64,000 bases of DNA from SAR202 cluster bacterium bin87 (GCA_002238825.1 MPNC01000003.1:386732-450731); one strand, 5' to 3'. Shown: positions 52,156 to 61,006, counted from the stretch's first letter. Notes: generated from the letters alone by a model not told the origin. Numbers and translations are program-made.

Positions 52156-53139
52156 CTACTCCTCGCCGCGCAGCCAGCGAGCCACTTCCTTGGCGTGGTA
52201 GGAGATGATGATATCCGCGCCGGCCCGGCGGATGGCCGTCAGCAGTTCCAGCGTGATCGGCTTTTCGTCGATCCATCCGGCGCGCGACGCTGCCTTTACC
52301 ATGGAGTACTCGCCGCTCACGTTGTAGGCCGCCAGCGGGTAGTCGTACCGCTCCCGTGCCTCCTTGATAACGTCCAGGTACGCCATTGCCGGTTTGACCA
52401 TGACGATGTCCGCGCCCTCGGCGATGTCCGACTCGATCTCGCGCATCGCCATGCGGCGGTTGGCCGGGTCCATCTGATAGCTGCGCCGGTCGCCGAACTG
52501 CGGCGTGGAGTCGGCGGCGACACGGAAGGGGCCATAGAACGAGGAGGCGTACTTGGCCGCGTAGCCCATGATCGGCGTGTCGTCGTAGCCGTGGGCGTCC
52601 AGCGTTTCGCGTATGGCTCGCACCTGCCCGTCCATCATGGAGGATGGGGCGACCATGTCGGCTCCCGCCTGCACCTGGGTCAGAGCGGACCGGGCCAGCA
52701 GTTCCAGTGTTGCGTCGTTGTCGATCTTGTCACCGTCGATTATGCCGCAGTGCCCGTGATCGGTGTACTCGCACAGGCACACGTCACCGATTACCATCAG
52801 GCCGGGCGCCCGCTCCTTGATGGTGCGCGTCGCCTCTTGGATGATCCCTTCGGGGTCGTACGCGCCGCTGCCGATGCCGTCCTTTTCCGGCGGAAGGCCG
52901 AACAGCAGCACCGACGGTATGCCCAGCTCGACCACCTCGTCGATCTCCTCCCCCAGGCGGTCGATGGAGGTGTGATAGCACCCGGGCATCGGCTCGATCT
53001 CGTCCCGGATGTTCTCCCCATGGGTGACGAACATCGGGTAGATGAAGTTGGCGGCGCTGATGCGGGTCTCCCGCACCATTTCGCGGACCGGCGCTTTCTC
53101 GCGCAGCCGGCGCATGCGCAGATCAGGGTGCTTCAGCAT
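52156..53139 (-). CDS. hemB: Porphobilinogen synthase (5-aminolevulinate dehydratase)
   Basis: 327 residues from ATG 53139 (GGAGGG upstream). Joins two aminolevulinates to porphobilinogen. The two active-site lysines are in YAAKYASSFYGPF and MVKPAMAYLD; the cysteine triad for zinc is in GDVCLCEYTDHGHCG, marking the zinc-dependent type. The N-terminal arm (RMRRLREKAPVREMVRET) is typical. It begins 12 bases after the cobA-hemD stop and is likely in the same transcript. Confidence 0.95.
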   Translation of the reverse strand: MLKHPDLRMRRLREKAPVREMVRETRISAANFIYPMFVTHGENIRDEIEPMPGCYHTSIDRLGEEIDEVVELGIPSVLLFGLPPEKDGIGSGAYDPEGIIQEATRTIKERAPGLMVIGDVCLCEYTDHGHCGIIDGDKIDNDATLELLARSALTQVQAGADMVAPSSMMDGQVRAIRETLDAHGYDDTPIMGYAAKYASSFYGPFRVAADSTPQFGDRRSYQMDPANRRMAMREIESDIAEGADIVMVKPAMAYLDVIKEARERYDYPLAAYNVSGEYSMVKAASRAGWIDEKPITLELLTAIRRAGADIIISYHAKEVARWLRGEE

Positions 53140-53150
53140 GATGTCCCTCC

Positions 53151-54719
53151 TCACACTTGGCTAACGGCGGCAGCGGTCCAGCCGCCGGAGAAATGGCCGG
53201 CCAGCGCATCGGCCAGCCCTTCCACGTTGTGTTCCGCGGCGATGATGTCAACGGTCAGTCCCATTTCCTCAGCCGTGGCTGCGGTGATGGGCCCGATGCA
53301 CGCGATGGCGCTGGATTCCAGCAGATGGCGCTCCGCGCCAAGAATGTCCAGCAGGTTCCGTACCGTTGACGAACTGGTGAAGGTTACCACATCGATGCCG
53401 CGCTCAAATGCGGCCTGCGCACGCTCTTCGATGCCTTCCGGCCGCTGGTTTCGATACGCCGGCGCCCGCCGCACGTCGGCTCCCAGATTCGCCAGCCCGG
53501 CGGCCAGGGCGTCGCGTCCAATGGCCGAACCAGGCAGCAGCGCCAGGCGTCCGTTCCAGTTCAACGCCGACAACTCGGCGATTACTTCCTCGGATACCGA
53601 GCGCCTCGGAATGAAGTCAGGCTCAATCCCGCGCTCCCGCAGGGCCCGGGCCGTCGCCGGACCGATGGCTCCCACCGTCGCGCCGGCAAAGTACCGGGCG
53701 TCTTTCCCCAGCGCCCGCAGCCGTTCCCAGACGTACTCGACTGAGTTGATGCTGGCGAAGATCATCCATCGTCCGGACACTCCCTCGGCGCTGACCAAAG
53801 CCTGGTCGAGTTCCGCATAATCATCCATCGGCCCGATTTCGATAGACGGCAGTTCGACTGCCTCCGCTCCGAGGTCGGTCAGCAGATCAATAAGCCGTGA
53901 CGCCTGCGTGCGGGAACGCGTCACCAGCACGCGTTTGCCCCACAGCGGCCGGCGGTCGAACCAGCCGATTTCCTCCCGCAGCCGCGCCACCTCGCCGATG
54001 ATGGCGACCACGGGCGCGCCGATGCCGGCCGCCTTGCCCCGCTCCGCGATGTCGGCCAGCGTTCCGGTGACCGTGCGTTGCCGGCTCCAGGTGCCCCACT
54101 GCACCAGCGCGGCGGGAGTGTCCGGTGACATCCCATTGGCCTGAAGCGTGGATACGATCCCGGGAAGCGCCGCCCAGCCCATCAACGTCACCAGCGTGCC
54201 GCCCGTTCTGGCCAGGGCCGCCCAATTCGTGGTGGTCTCGCCCTTGCTGGGGTCCTCGCTGCCTGTGACAATCGTGACCGCAGTGGACACGCCGCGATGG
54301 GTGACCGGGATGCCGGCGTACGCGGCGGCGGCCACCGCCGACGTGACCCCCGGCACTATCTCAAAGGGGACCTCCGCCTCGGCCAGCGCCAGGGCTTCTT
54401 CGCCGCCCCTGCCGAAAACGAACGGGTCGCCGCCCTTGAGCCGCACCACCGTCTTCCCCGCCGCCCCCTCCGCGACCAGCAGCTGGTTGATTTCCGCCTG
54501 GGTCAGCGCCTGCCGGCCGCGTTCCTTGCCCACGAACACACGCTGCGCCGACGCGGGCGCCAACTCCACCAGGGACGGATCAAGCAGCCGGTCGTACACC
54601 ACCACCTGCGCGGCAACCAGCGCCTGTGCGCCCTTCACGGTCAGCAGGCCGGGATCGCCAGGGCCGGCGCCGACGAGATAAACCTTGCCGGGTTTCATGG
54701 CTTTGGCTATAGCGTTCAT
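53151..54719 (-). CDS. cobA-hemD: Uroporphyrinogen-III C-methyltransferase fused to uroporphyrinogen-III synthase
   Basis: 522 residues. Residues about 10-250 are the SAM-dependent methyltransferase (YLVGAGPGDPGLLTVKGAQA, VVRLKGGDPFVFGRGGEE, PVTHRGVSTAVTIVTGSEDPS) that makes precorrin-2. Residues about 262-515 are HemD (KRVLVTRSRTQASRLIDLL, FASINSVEYVWERL, TFTSSSTVRNLLDILG), which closes the ring of hydroxymethylbilane. The fusion channels substrate into the siroheme branch. Start may be Met1 or Met8 (MKPGKVYLVGAG). It precedes hemB. Confidence 0.93.
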   Translation of the reverse strand: MNAIAKAMKPGKVYLVGAGPGDPGLLTVKGAQALVAAQVVVYDRLLDPSLVELAPASAQRVFVGKERGRQALTQAEINQLLVAEGAAGKTVVRLKGGDPFVFGRGGEEALALAEAEVPFEIVPGVTSAVAAAAYAGIPVTHRGVSTAVTIVTGSEDPSKGETTTNWAALARTGGTLVTLMGWAALPGIVSTLQANGMSPDTPAALVQWGTWSRQRTVTGTLADIAERGKAAGIGAPVVAIIGEVARLREEIGWFDRRPLWGKRVLVTRSRTQASRLIDLLTDLGAEAVELPSIEIGPMDDYAELDQALVSAEGVSGRWMIFASINSVEYVWERLRALGKDARYFAGATVGAIGPATARALRERGIEPDFIPRRSVSEEVIAELSALNWNGRLALLPGSAIGRDALAAGLANLGADVRRAPAYRNQRPEGIEERAQAAFERGIDVVTFTSSSTVRNLLDILGAERHLLESSAIACIGPITAATAEEMGLTVDIIAAEHNVEGLADALAGHFSGGWTAAAVSQV

Positions 54720-54730
54720 CTATGCACCGG

Positions 54731-55204
54731 TTAGTTGGCGCGTCTGCCGATGAGGGACTGAATAGCGACCACCTTGCGCTCGTCGCCACTGACTTGCATG
54801 AAACCTAGTATGGCTGCTTCGGCGAGGTCGATCCAGTCCAGGGTTTCGGGCAGCGTGAAGGTTCTGTTTGGATCGTAGTCCGCTGAGTGTCGTACATCCT
54901 GAAGCTGCGCGAATACGTCCGCGAACTGTTGGACTTGCAACGAGAATAGGCTCCAGTCTTGCATCAGGCTCCGTCTGGCAGCGCTGTGGTTCAGGCCCCG
55001 GTAAATACGTGACCAGGCGTGTTCCGTCAATGGGTCGTCAGGGATGCCCACCAGGCAATCAGCGTTGCTGACGGCCAGGGCGTGGAACATAGCGTAATAC
55101 GCAGTGCTGACGGCCCGGCGCAACGAGTCCTGCAACGGTTGAGTATCAGGGTGTGGTGTAGTGGTCAGCAAGCGGGCGGTTGCAATGAGGTCTTGCCAAC
55201 GCAT
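54731..55204 (-). CDS. HEPN-domain protein
   Basis: 157 residues from ATG 55204, which overlaps the stop of the upstream gene (TAATG). Helical; LRRAVSTAYYAMFHALAVSNAD is the classic second helix of HEPN proteins, and DVRHSADYDPNRTF near 118-131 holds the Arg...His region that can form an RNase site. HEPN proteins are toxins or nucleotide-binding partners of minimal nucleotidyltransferases. Here its neighbour is a small protein of unclear family. Lower GC than the surrounding heme genes. Confidence 0.75.
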   Translation of the reverse strand: MRWQDLIATARLLTTTPHPDTQPLQDSLRRAVSTAYYAMFHALAVSNADCLVGIPDDPLTEHAWSRIYRGLNHSAARRSLMQDWSLFSLQVQQFADVFAQLQDVRHSADYDPNRTFTLPETLDWIDLAEAAILGFMQVSGDERKVVAIQSLIGRRAN

Positions 55205-55539
55205 TAGTCCTGCCGACGCCAAGGGCGCGCTTCCGCCAACTCGGATAGCATCTGGTCGTATGAGGCCTGATCGGTGTAGCTTACGGAAGGAATCTGCAGT
55301 ACGCCAGCTGCCATCAGCTGAGGCTTTACCTCGCCGTGCAGGGCGATGAGCTGGTGTATGTTTAGTTCCTCACGGGCGCCTTCGTAGATAACGACCATGT
55401 CCAGGAACTCTTCGTCGATCGCGTTCAGCCTTACGGTGGCGTGAATGTCGCAGAACCTGACTGAACCGTGAGATTGGGCGCGAAGCCCCTCCAGGATAAT
55501 CTCCTTCGCCTTTTCCTGAGTTTCCAGTGCGATGGTCAT
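55204..55539 (-). CDS. Possible nucleotidyltransferase-like partner of the HEPN protein
   Basis: 111 residues from ATG 55539. The middle reads DEEFLDMVVIYEGAREELN followed by LIALHGEVKPQLMAAGVLQ and PSVSYTDQASYDQ, which recalls the second half of minimal nucleotidyltransferases, but the GSxxxxRA-x-xSDxD catalytic motif is not evident. The overlap with the HEPN gene strongly suggests they act together, for example as toxin and antitoxin. The family assignment is tentative. The 177 bases upstream to the nuclease gene show nothing else. Confidence 0.5.
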   Translation of the reverse strand: MTIALETQEKAKEIILEGLRAQSHGSVRFCDIHATVRLNAIDEEFLDMVVIYEGAREELNIHQLIALHGEVKPQLMAAGVLQIPSVSYTDQASYDQMLSELAEARPWRRQD

Positions 55540-55716
55540 TCTCTGCGCCCCCCTGCCGTTGCTCACGGTTGGGTTTGATGCTAGTGGCGTGCATTAGGCC
55601 GTTCAAGTCGTCTACGGGCGCAGGCAACACCTGCGTACTCGCCGACCTGCTTACCGTTCAGGTGCGTCGTCGCGGCATCGACCGAACGGGACTTGTGGGC
55701 TTTCGCTGCATTTACA

Positions 55717-56172
55717 TTAGGTTCCCGTGACGGATACCGCTGATTTGTTTCTCTCGTCATATTCTAGGATTTCTACATCATCCGGTATCAGATGGCCGTG
55801 AGTTCTTACGTAGTACTCTGCCAAACTCTCGCCTCGCTTTGCGCTCCAATCCCTCAAGACGAACAAAATCTTGTGGGAATCGCGCGGTGCCAAAGAGAAA
55901 TAAAGCATTGCCTCATTCCAGACAGTGATTTTGGCACTCGGAACATTGCCCCCTGAGGTCCATGTATGGGCTTTGCATTCGACCAGCGTAGGCGGTTTGT
56001 CAGCCCCCAAATCAAACTTATGCTCCCTTTTGCTAGAAAACCCAATCTGCACGCCATGCCCTTGTCGGAGTCCGATCCCTTGTTGGCCGAAATATTCTTG
56101 GGCGGCATTCTCAAAGTCGCGGCCCACATGGGCATTCGATACTGAACCGATTTTTTGGAAATTGTTAACCAT
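55717..56172 (-). CDS. Small PD-(D/E)XK nuclease-like protein
   Basis: 151 residues from ATG 56172. The nuclease core is Asp54 (HKFDLGADKPP), then Glu65 and Lys67 (TLVECKAHTW), with an upstream helix (GRDFENAAQEYFGQQG) and a downstream WNEAMLYFSLAP, matching restriction-endonuclease-fold proteins. Stand-alone forms occur in defence islands and repair. No methylase is adjacent. It begins six bases from the hemC stop and has clearly lower GC, so it is probably acquired. Confidence 0.7.
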   Translation of the reverse strand: MVNNFQKIGSVSNAHVGRDFENAAQEYFGQQGIGLRQGHGVQIGFSSKREHKFDLGADKPPTLVECKAHTWTSGGNVPSAKITVWNEAMLYFSLAPRDSHKILFVLRDWSAKRGESLAEYYVRTHGHLIPDDVEILEYDERNKSAVSVTGT

Positions 56173-56177
56173 CAATT

Positions 56178-57101
56178 CTATCCTCCAGTAGCCAGCAGCC
56201 CCGCGGCTCCTTGCTCCCGCAGTTTTTCCCATCCACCGGCCGCCAAACCTGCCGGATTCGAGGCGGCTCCTCTCACGGTGGCCCGGTACGTGGTCGAACC
56301 GTCCGGGGCTGCCATAAACACCGTCAGCCGCAGGGAGTCGCCACCGTCGGCCTCCGCGTACGCTCCCACCGGAACCTGGCAGCCGCCACCCAGAGCCTCC
56401 AGGAAGGACCGTTCCGCGGTGACCGCGGCCGTCGTTGGCGAGTGATCGGCCGACGCGACCAGTTCGGCGGTGCGTGCGTCGTCGGCTCGGATCTCCACCG
56501 CCATCGCACCCTGGCCCGGCGGAGGCACAAATTCCTCGGGCGAGAGATACTCGGTAATCACCTGGGCCATTCCCATGCGGTCGAGGCCGGCGACGGCGAT
56601 CACCGTGCCGTCACATTCCTCACCTGCCGCCTTGCGGAGCCGAGTGTCCACGTTGCCCCTGATGGGTACGATGTCCAAATCGGGGCGCCGTTCCGCGATC
56701 TGCGCCTGTCGTCGCGGGCTGCTGGTACCAATCTTTGCCCCGGCCGGGAAATCGGCCAGGGTCTTGCCAAGGTGCGAAACCAGTGCATCCCGGGGATCTG
56801 CGCGCTCCAGCACGGCTCCCAAGGCCATGCCTTCGGGCAACACGGTGGGCATGTCCTTCAGGCTGTGCACCGCCATGTCGATCTCGCCGGTTTCCAGGCG
56901 GCGCTCGATCTCCTTGACGAAAACCCCCAGGCCCATGCCGGCCAGTGGAGCGGTCTGGTTGGCGTCACCCTGCGTGGTAACCGTGACTACTTGGAAGCTG
57001 ACGTCGGGATGCGCTTTACTCAGCACCGACAAGGTCAGCTCGGTCTGGATCAGCGCCAGCCGACTGCCCCGGGTGCCCACCCGTATTGTGACGCCAGCCA
57101 T
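56178..57101 (-). CDS. hemC: Hydroxymethylbilane synthase (porphobilinogen deaminase)
   Basis: 307 residues. Builds hydroxymethylbilane from four porphobilinogens. Cys241 in ALGGGCQVPVGAY carries the dipyrromethane cofactor; other blocks are VGTRGSRLALIQTE, VHSLKDMPTVLPEGM and IGTSSPRRQAQI. It begins 17 bases after the hemA stop on the same strand. The two small genes and the nuclease lie just downstream and separate it from cobA-hemD. Confidence 0.95.
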   Translation of the reverse strand: MAGVTIRVGTRGSRLALIQTELTLSVLSKAHPDVSFQVVTVTTQGDANQTAPLAGMGLGVFVKEIERRLETGEIDMAVHSLKDMPTVLPEGMALGAVLERADPRDALVSHLGKTLADFPAGAKIGTSSPRRQAQIAERRPDLDIVPIRGNVDTRLRKAAGEECDGTVIAVAGLDRMGMAQVITEYLSPEEFVPPPGQGAMAVEIRADDARTAELVASADHSPTTAAVTAERSFLEALGGGCQVPVGAYAEADGGDSLRLTVFMAAPDGSTTYRATVRGAASNPAGLAAGGWEKLREQGAAGLLATGG

Positions 57102-57118
57102 GAGCCCGGTTCAGCAGG

Positions 57119-58390
57119 TCAGCGTCGGCCACGCCGATCGTCGTCATTCCCGAACAGGCGGCGCGCCACCCGGTAGTCGGCCATGCTGTCACCGGAGCGG
57201 AGCTCCACCGTGGGTTGGTGCAACAGCTTCTTGACCAGGGCGTTGGTCATGGCGTGGAGCCGTTCCGCCAGTTCGCCCTCCTCGTCTGCACCCAGCATGC
57301 GAAGGGTTCGGGTCACTTCTTCACGTCGCACTTCGTCCGCTCGCCGGCGCATGCCCACCACGAGTTCCATCGTGTCCGAGGAGTGCCACCACTCGGCGAA
57401 CCGGGACAGCTCCGCATCGACCAGCGTGCCGGCCTTCTGCACTTCACCTGCCAGGCCGTCCAGCGAAACCTCGGCCACCTGCGCCAATGCGTCGATGTCG
57501 AAAAGCCGTGCCCGGTCCAGATCGCCCACTGACGGGTCGATGTCGCGAGGCACCGCGATGTCGATCAGCATCATTGGCTCATCGCTGACGCGGCGCTTGA
57601 GGGCCTCGGCGACCTTCGCTTCATCCACCACGTACCCGGGCGAGCCGGTGCTGCTGATGACCAGGTCGGCATCCGCCAGGGCACTCCCCAGATTTTCGAA
57701 TGGCGCCGCCACACCGCCCAGTTGGCGCGCCAGATCCTGGGCTCGCCAGTGGGTGCGGTTGACCACGGTGATTTGCTGAACACCAGCGTCGACCAACGCC
57801 CGAGCCACCATACGGCCCGCGTCGCCGGCTCCGATCACCAGCGCGCGGCGGTCGTCCAGGCGGTCGAACAGGCCTCGGGCCAACTGCACGGCCGCGCGGC
57901 TCACCGATCGGGAATGTTGCCCGATGCTGGTCTCCCGATGCACGCGCCGTCCGGCGCGCAGGGCGTCGTGGAACACGCGGGTCAGGGGGCTCTTGATATA
58001 CCCGCCCTGGCTGGCGACACTGAAAGCGGCCCGCACCTGGCCCAGGATCTGTCGCTCTCCAACGATCATCGATTCCAGGCCGCTGGCTACGCGGAACAGA
58101 TGGGTGACGCAGTCCGATTCCCATAGCTGGTAAATGTGGCGTTCCAGCTCGGGACCAGGCACGCCGGAATAGCCGATCAGGAAGTCGCCAACCCGGCCCA
58201 CCAGCCCAATGTCGTCGGGGTCGTAGGTGTACACCTCGGTGCGGTTGCAGGTGGAAACGATGACCGACTGCGGCACGTATTCCGCCAGTTGCTCCAGGGC
58301 GTCGGGAAGCTGGTCCCGCTCCACGCTGAGGCGCTCGCGCAACTCCACCGGCGCGGTCCGGTGGTCCAGGCCCAGTACCAGGAGGCTCAA
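57119..58390 (-). CDS. hemA: Glutamyl-tRNA reductase
   Basis: 423 residues. TTG 58390 is the chosen start: GGAGG lies seven bases upstream, the family sequence starts right there (SLLVLGLDHRTAPVELRERL), and TTGA overlaps the upstream stop. Cys48 in STCNRTEVY is the catalytic thiol; ESDCVTHLFRVASGLESMIVGE and the NADPH domain (ALVIGAGDAGRMVARALV) follow. It commits glutamyl-tRNA(Glu) to tetrapyrroles. Confidence 0.95.
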   Translation of the reverse strand: MSLLVLGLDHRTAPVELRERLSVERDQLPDALEQLAEYVPQSVIVSTCNRTEVYTYDPDDIGLVGRVGDFLIGYSGVPGPELERHIYQLWESDCVTHLFRVASGLESMIVGERQILGQVRAAFSVASQGGYIKSPLTRVFHDALRAGRRVHRETSIGQHSRSVSRAAVQLARGLFDRLDDRRALVIGAGDAGRMVARALVDAGVQQITVVNRTHWRAQDLARQLGGVAAPFENLGSALADADLVISSTGSPGYVVDEAKVAEALKRRVSDEPMMLIDIAVPRDIDPSVGDLDRARLFDIDALAQVAEVSLDGLAGEVQKAGTLVDAELSRFAEWWHSSDTMELVVGMRRRADEVRREEVTRTLRMLGADEEGELAERLHAMTNALVKKLLHQPTVELRSGDSMADYRVARRLFGNDDDRRGRR

Positions 58391-59106
58391 CTCACCGCCT
58401 CCGCCGCTCGCAAGGCGGCCCGTTTGGCGCAGCCGCCGGTCCGGCAGGCGGTCAGGTCGGGACACATCTCGGGAAGATCTGAATCCAAAAGCTGGGTCAG
58501 CACCGTATCCACGGCTTCATCGTCCCGGCCGCTGCGCGCCATCGCCAGCAGGTCTTCGGTAATGACGCACTGCCACCGGGTGGGATCGATAATCGTCCGT
58601 TGTTCCTTGATTACCTTGCGCGCACGGGCGAGAACACCTGCCAGGTCGGCCCACTGCAGCACCTTGTCTTCGGAGAGGGTTTCGCGCATCTTGCGCGCCA
58701 GGGCCGGGCTCGCCCCTCCCGTGGAAATCGCTAGCGTGATCGGGTCCCGCCTCACGATCGAAGGCGCGATGAACGTGCACTGGTCGGGGTCGTCCACAAC
58801 GTTCAGCAGCACGCCGCGCTTTTCCGCTTCTTCATATATCTGACGGTTCACGTGCCAGACGTTGGTGGCCGCCACCGCGATGAACGCGCCGTCCAGATCA
58901 CCGGGGCGATACTCCCGCTGGACCAGCGTGATGTGTCCGCGCTGGGCCGCGCGCCTGATGCCGTCGGTGCACTGGGGGCTGATCAGCGTGATGTCCGCTC
59001 CGGCGTCGCGAAGAGCTGCCAACTTGCCCTGGGCGATGGTGCCGCCGCCCAGGATGACGCAACGCTTGCCGGTCAGGTTGAGGTATACCGGGTAATACTC
59101 AGGCAT
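58387..59106 (-). CDS. Precorrin-2 dehydrogenase/sirohydrochlorin ferrochelatase
   Basis: 239 residues, CysG-N/Met8p/SirC-like. The NAD motif is CVILGGGTIAQGKLAALRDAGADIT, then FIAVAATNVWHVNRQIYEEA, VVDDPDQCTFIAPSIVRRDPITLAISTGGASPALARKMRETL, the family signature. It oxidises precorrin-2 to sirohydrochlorin and may insert iron to give siroheme. Its stop overlaps hemA. It is the step that supplies the siroheme-decarboxylase-like gene just upstream. The C-terminal Cys pair (CPDLTACRTGGCAKRA) is an extra tail. Confidence 0.9.
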   Translation of the reverse strand: MPEYYPVYLNLTGKRCVILGGGTIAQGKLAALRDAGADITLISPQCTDGIRRAAQRGHITLVQREYRPGDLDGAFIAVAATNVWHVNRQIYEEAEKRGVLLNVVDDPDQCTFIAPSIVRRDPITLAISTGGASPALARKMRETLSEDKVLQWADLAGVLARARKVIKEQRTIIDPTRWQCVITEDLLAMARSGRDDEAVDTVLTQLLDSDLPEMCPDLTACRTGGCAKRAALRAAEAVS

Positions 59107-59135
59107 GGTGTTTGTTTTCGCAAAGGGTTGTTGGT

Positions 59136-59220
59136 ATCAGGATTCACAGAATCTCGAGATTTTCGGGATTACCTCTCCCAATCATGTCAATCCGGCAATC
59201 TTGAAAATCCTGATTCTGAC
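59136..59220. repeat. GTCAGAATC-family element, shortened
   Basis: ATCAGGATTCACAGAATC at the left and AAAATCCTGATTCTGAC at the right, with ATTTTCGGGATTA inside; one end is trimmed. It separates the ferrochelatase and decarboxylase genes. Confidence 0.6.
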
Positions 59221-59236
59221 GAATGGCAATCCGGTC

Positions 59237-60352
59237 TTAAACCAGCGCCTCCGCCATGGCCTCGGCCTCTTCGGCGCTGTCCCAGAACCGCTCGTAGTCT
59301 TCCACGAAGTAGCGGACGCGGGTCTTCTTGTATTCGCGGGTGCTGTAGAGCAACAGGTTCTCGGTGATCCCGGTGGCCTGCGCGATGTCCCGGCCGATCT
59401 CCTCGCACTCGTCGCGCGTGGGAGCGTGGACCATGGTGAAATGGCTGTATTCCCAGTCGGGGAAGGTCGGCCGCTCGTAGCAGTGGGTGACCGCCGCGTT
59501 CTCCGCCATGATCATCCCGACCTCTTCGGACCGTTCGGGCGGCACCTTCCAGACGATCATCGCGTTGGCGCGGAACCCGGACCGGCGGTGGTACAGCACC
59601 GCGCTGAACCGACGCATCAGCTTGCGTTCCTGGTACTCGCTCAGCTGCGCGAACAACTCCGGCACCGTCAGGCCCAGCCGCTGCGCCATTTCATCGAAGG
59701 GCCGGGAAACCAGCGGCAGGTCCTCCTGAGCCTCACGGATCACCTGCTTGTCCCACTCGGTGATCACCTGGGCCTGGTTCCAGTCGCTGGCCGGGACACG
59801 CGATTGGTCGTTGGCTTTGCCGTTAGTCTGGCTGGCGTCAGGTCGTCCGGCGTCGGGATTGTAGTTGTAGGCGTCGCTGCGCCGTTTCACCATGTCGAAG
59901 TTCACGCCGATCTTGAAGAACCGGATGGTGGGCATGATGCGGAACTCGATGGCGTTGGTCTTTTCCGCCATCCACTGCACGGTCTCGGCGAGGTCCCCAT
60001 CGGGCGGCACGGCCAGCGTGAACCAGAGGTTGTAGTACGAGCCTTCCCGCGCGTAGTTGTGGCTCACGCCCGGGTGACGGTTGATGAAGATCGCCCCGTC
60101 GTGCAGGTCGCCGTCGCCGTAGGCAAAGGCCACCAGCGTGGTCTTGTACCCGAGACGTCGCGTGTCGAAGATTGCGCTGATCTGTCGCACCACGTTCTGC
60201 CGCTTCAGCTCGCCGAGCCGCTCTAGCAACTCGTTCTCGCTGATCCCAAGGTCTGCGGCGAATTCCCGATACGGTTCCTCCACCATGGGGAAATTGCTCT
60301 GGACCATGTTGAGCAACTTGCGGTCGGTAATGTCCATGGATTCCGTAGTCAT
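59237..60352 (-). CDS. ahbAB: Siroheme decarboxylase, AhbA-AhbB-like fusion
   Basis: 371 residues made of two Lrp/AsnC-like halves joined by a polar linker (about 165-210). Half one: DRKLLNMVQSNFPMVEEPY, QISAIFDTRRLGYKTTLVAF, GVSHNYAREGSYYNLWFTLA. Half two: DKQVIREAQEDLPLVSRPFDEMAQ, MRRFSAVLYHRRSGFRANAM, AVTHCYERPTFPDWEYSHFTMV. In the alternative heme route AhbA and AhbB are separate subunits that remove two acetate carboxyls from siroheme to give 12,18-didecarboxysiroheme; NirDL-type fusions serve heme d1. The neighbours favour the siroheme branch. AhbC/AhbD are not in the window. Confidence 0.85.
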   Translation of the reverse strand: MTTESMDITDRKLLNMVQSNFPMVEEPYREFAADLGISENELLERLGELKRQNVVRQISAIFDTRRLGYKTTLVAFAYGDGDLHDGAIFINRHPGVSHNYAREGSYYNLWFTLAVPPDGDLAETVQWMAEKTNAIEFRIMPTIRFFKIGVNFDMVKRRSDAYNYNPDAGRPDASQTNGKANDQSRVPASDWNQAQVITEWDKQVIREAQEDLPLVSRPFDEMAQRLGLTVPELFAQLSEYQERKLMRRFSAVLYHRRSGFRANAMIVWKVPPERSEEVGMIMAENAAVTHCYERPTFPDWEYSHFTMVHAPTRDECEEIGRDIAQATGITENLLLYSTREYKKTRVRYFVEDYERFWDSAEEAEAMAEALV

Positions 60353-60385
60353 GTCACGCCACCATCCGAGGCCAGCCGGTTGTTT

Positions 60386-61006
60386 CTATCGGCCGGCGTT
60401 CGTGTCGTCCTGTGTTGCGGCCAGACGGGGACTGTAAGCGTCAACCAGCCCGACCAGCACTCCGTCCGAAATCTCCACCACCTGCCGGAGCCGGTCCGGT
60501 TGTACCGCCTCGACCACGGCCTGTCGGAAAAACAAGAAGGCCTGCACGCTGTCGGTCAGCGGCACGCCCCGCGCGGCCATCTCCGAGCCATATTCGTGGC
60601 CCAGCATGTGAGTCTCGGACATCGTCTCGCCCTTGCGTCCGTTGCGGCCATCAAGGTCGTTCCTCAGCAGCAGCGAGAGCAACCGCCTGCCGAACAGGCG
60701 CATCCGGTCTCGCCCTTCCGCCTGGAAGCTTTCCATCCAGGCCTGTTCCGAGACGTCGGACTGGCTCAACTTGCTCCGGATACGCCGGAGCGCCAGATCC
60801 TCGGGGTCAGAGCCTTCGGCCTGCTTCCCATCCAGGAGGGCATCCACGTCTTCACGCAGGAAACGGCGATGACCGCCGGGGGTGCGATAGACCGGCAAAC
60901 GTCCGCGATCCGCCCACTGCCGGAGGGTCGCCTCGTTGATCTCCAACGCCCGGCAGACCTCTCCGAGGGACATCCAGCGCGGCGGGTTTTCTGTACTTGT
61001 GGCCAC
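60386..61006 (-). CDS. MerR/excisionase-type HTH regulator at the head of the tetrapyrrole genes
   Basis: 206 residues. The N-terminus is a winged HTH of the BldC/MerR kind: SLGEVCRALEINEATLRQWADRGRLPVYRTPGGHRRFLREDVDALL. The C-terminal 130 residues are helical (LFGRRLLSLLLRNDLD, SVQAFLFFRQAVVEAVQP) and may sense a ligand or dimerise; no family is recognised. Start is GTG 61006 (AGG five bases upstream), with ATG 60973 possible. It is 33 bases upstream of the decarboxylase gene and probably regulates this operon or itself. Confidence 0.75.
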   Translation of the reverse strand: MATSTENPPRWMSLGEVCRALEINEATLRQWADRGRLPVYRTPGGHRRFLREDVDALLDGKQAEGSDPEDLALRRIRSKLSQSDVSEQAWMESFQAEGRDRMRLFGRRLLSLLLRNDLDGRNGRKGETMSETHMLGHEYGSEMAARGVPLTDSVQAFLFFRQAVVEAVQPDRLRQVVEISDGVLVGLVDAYSPRLAATQDDTNAGR

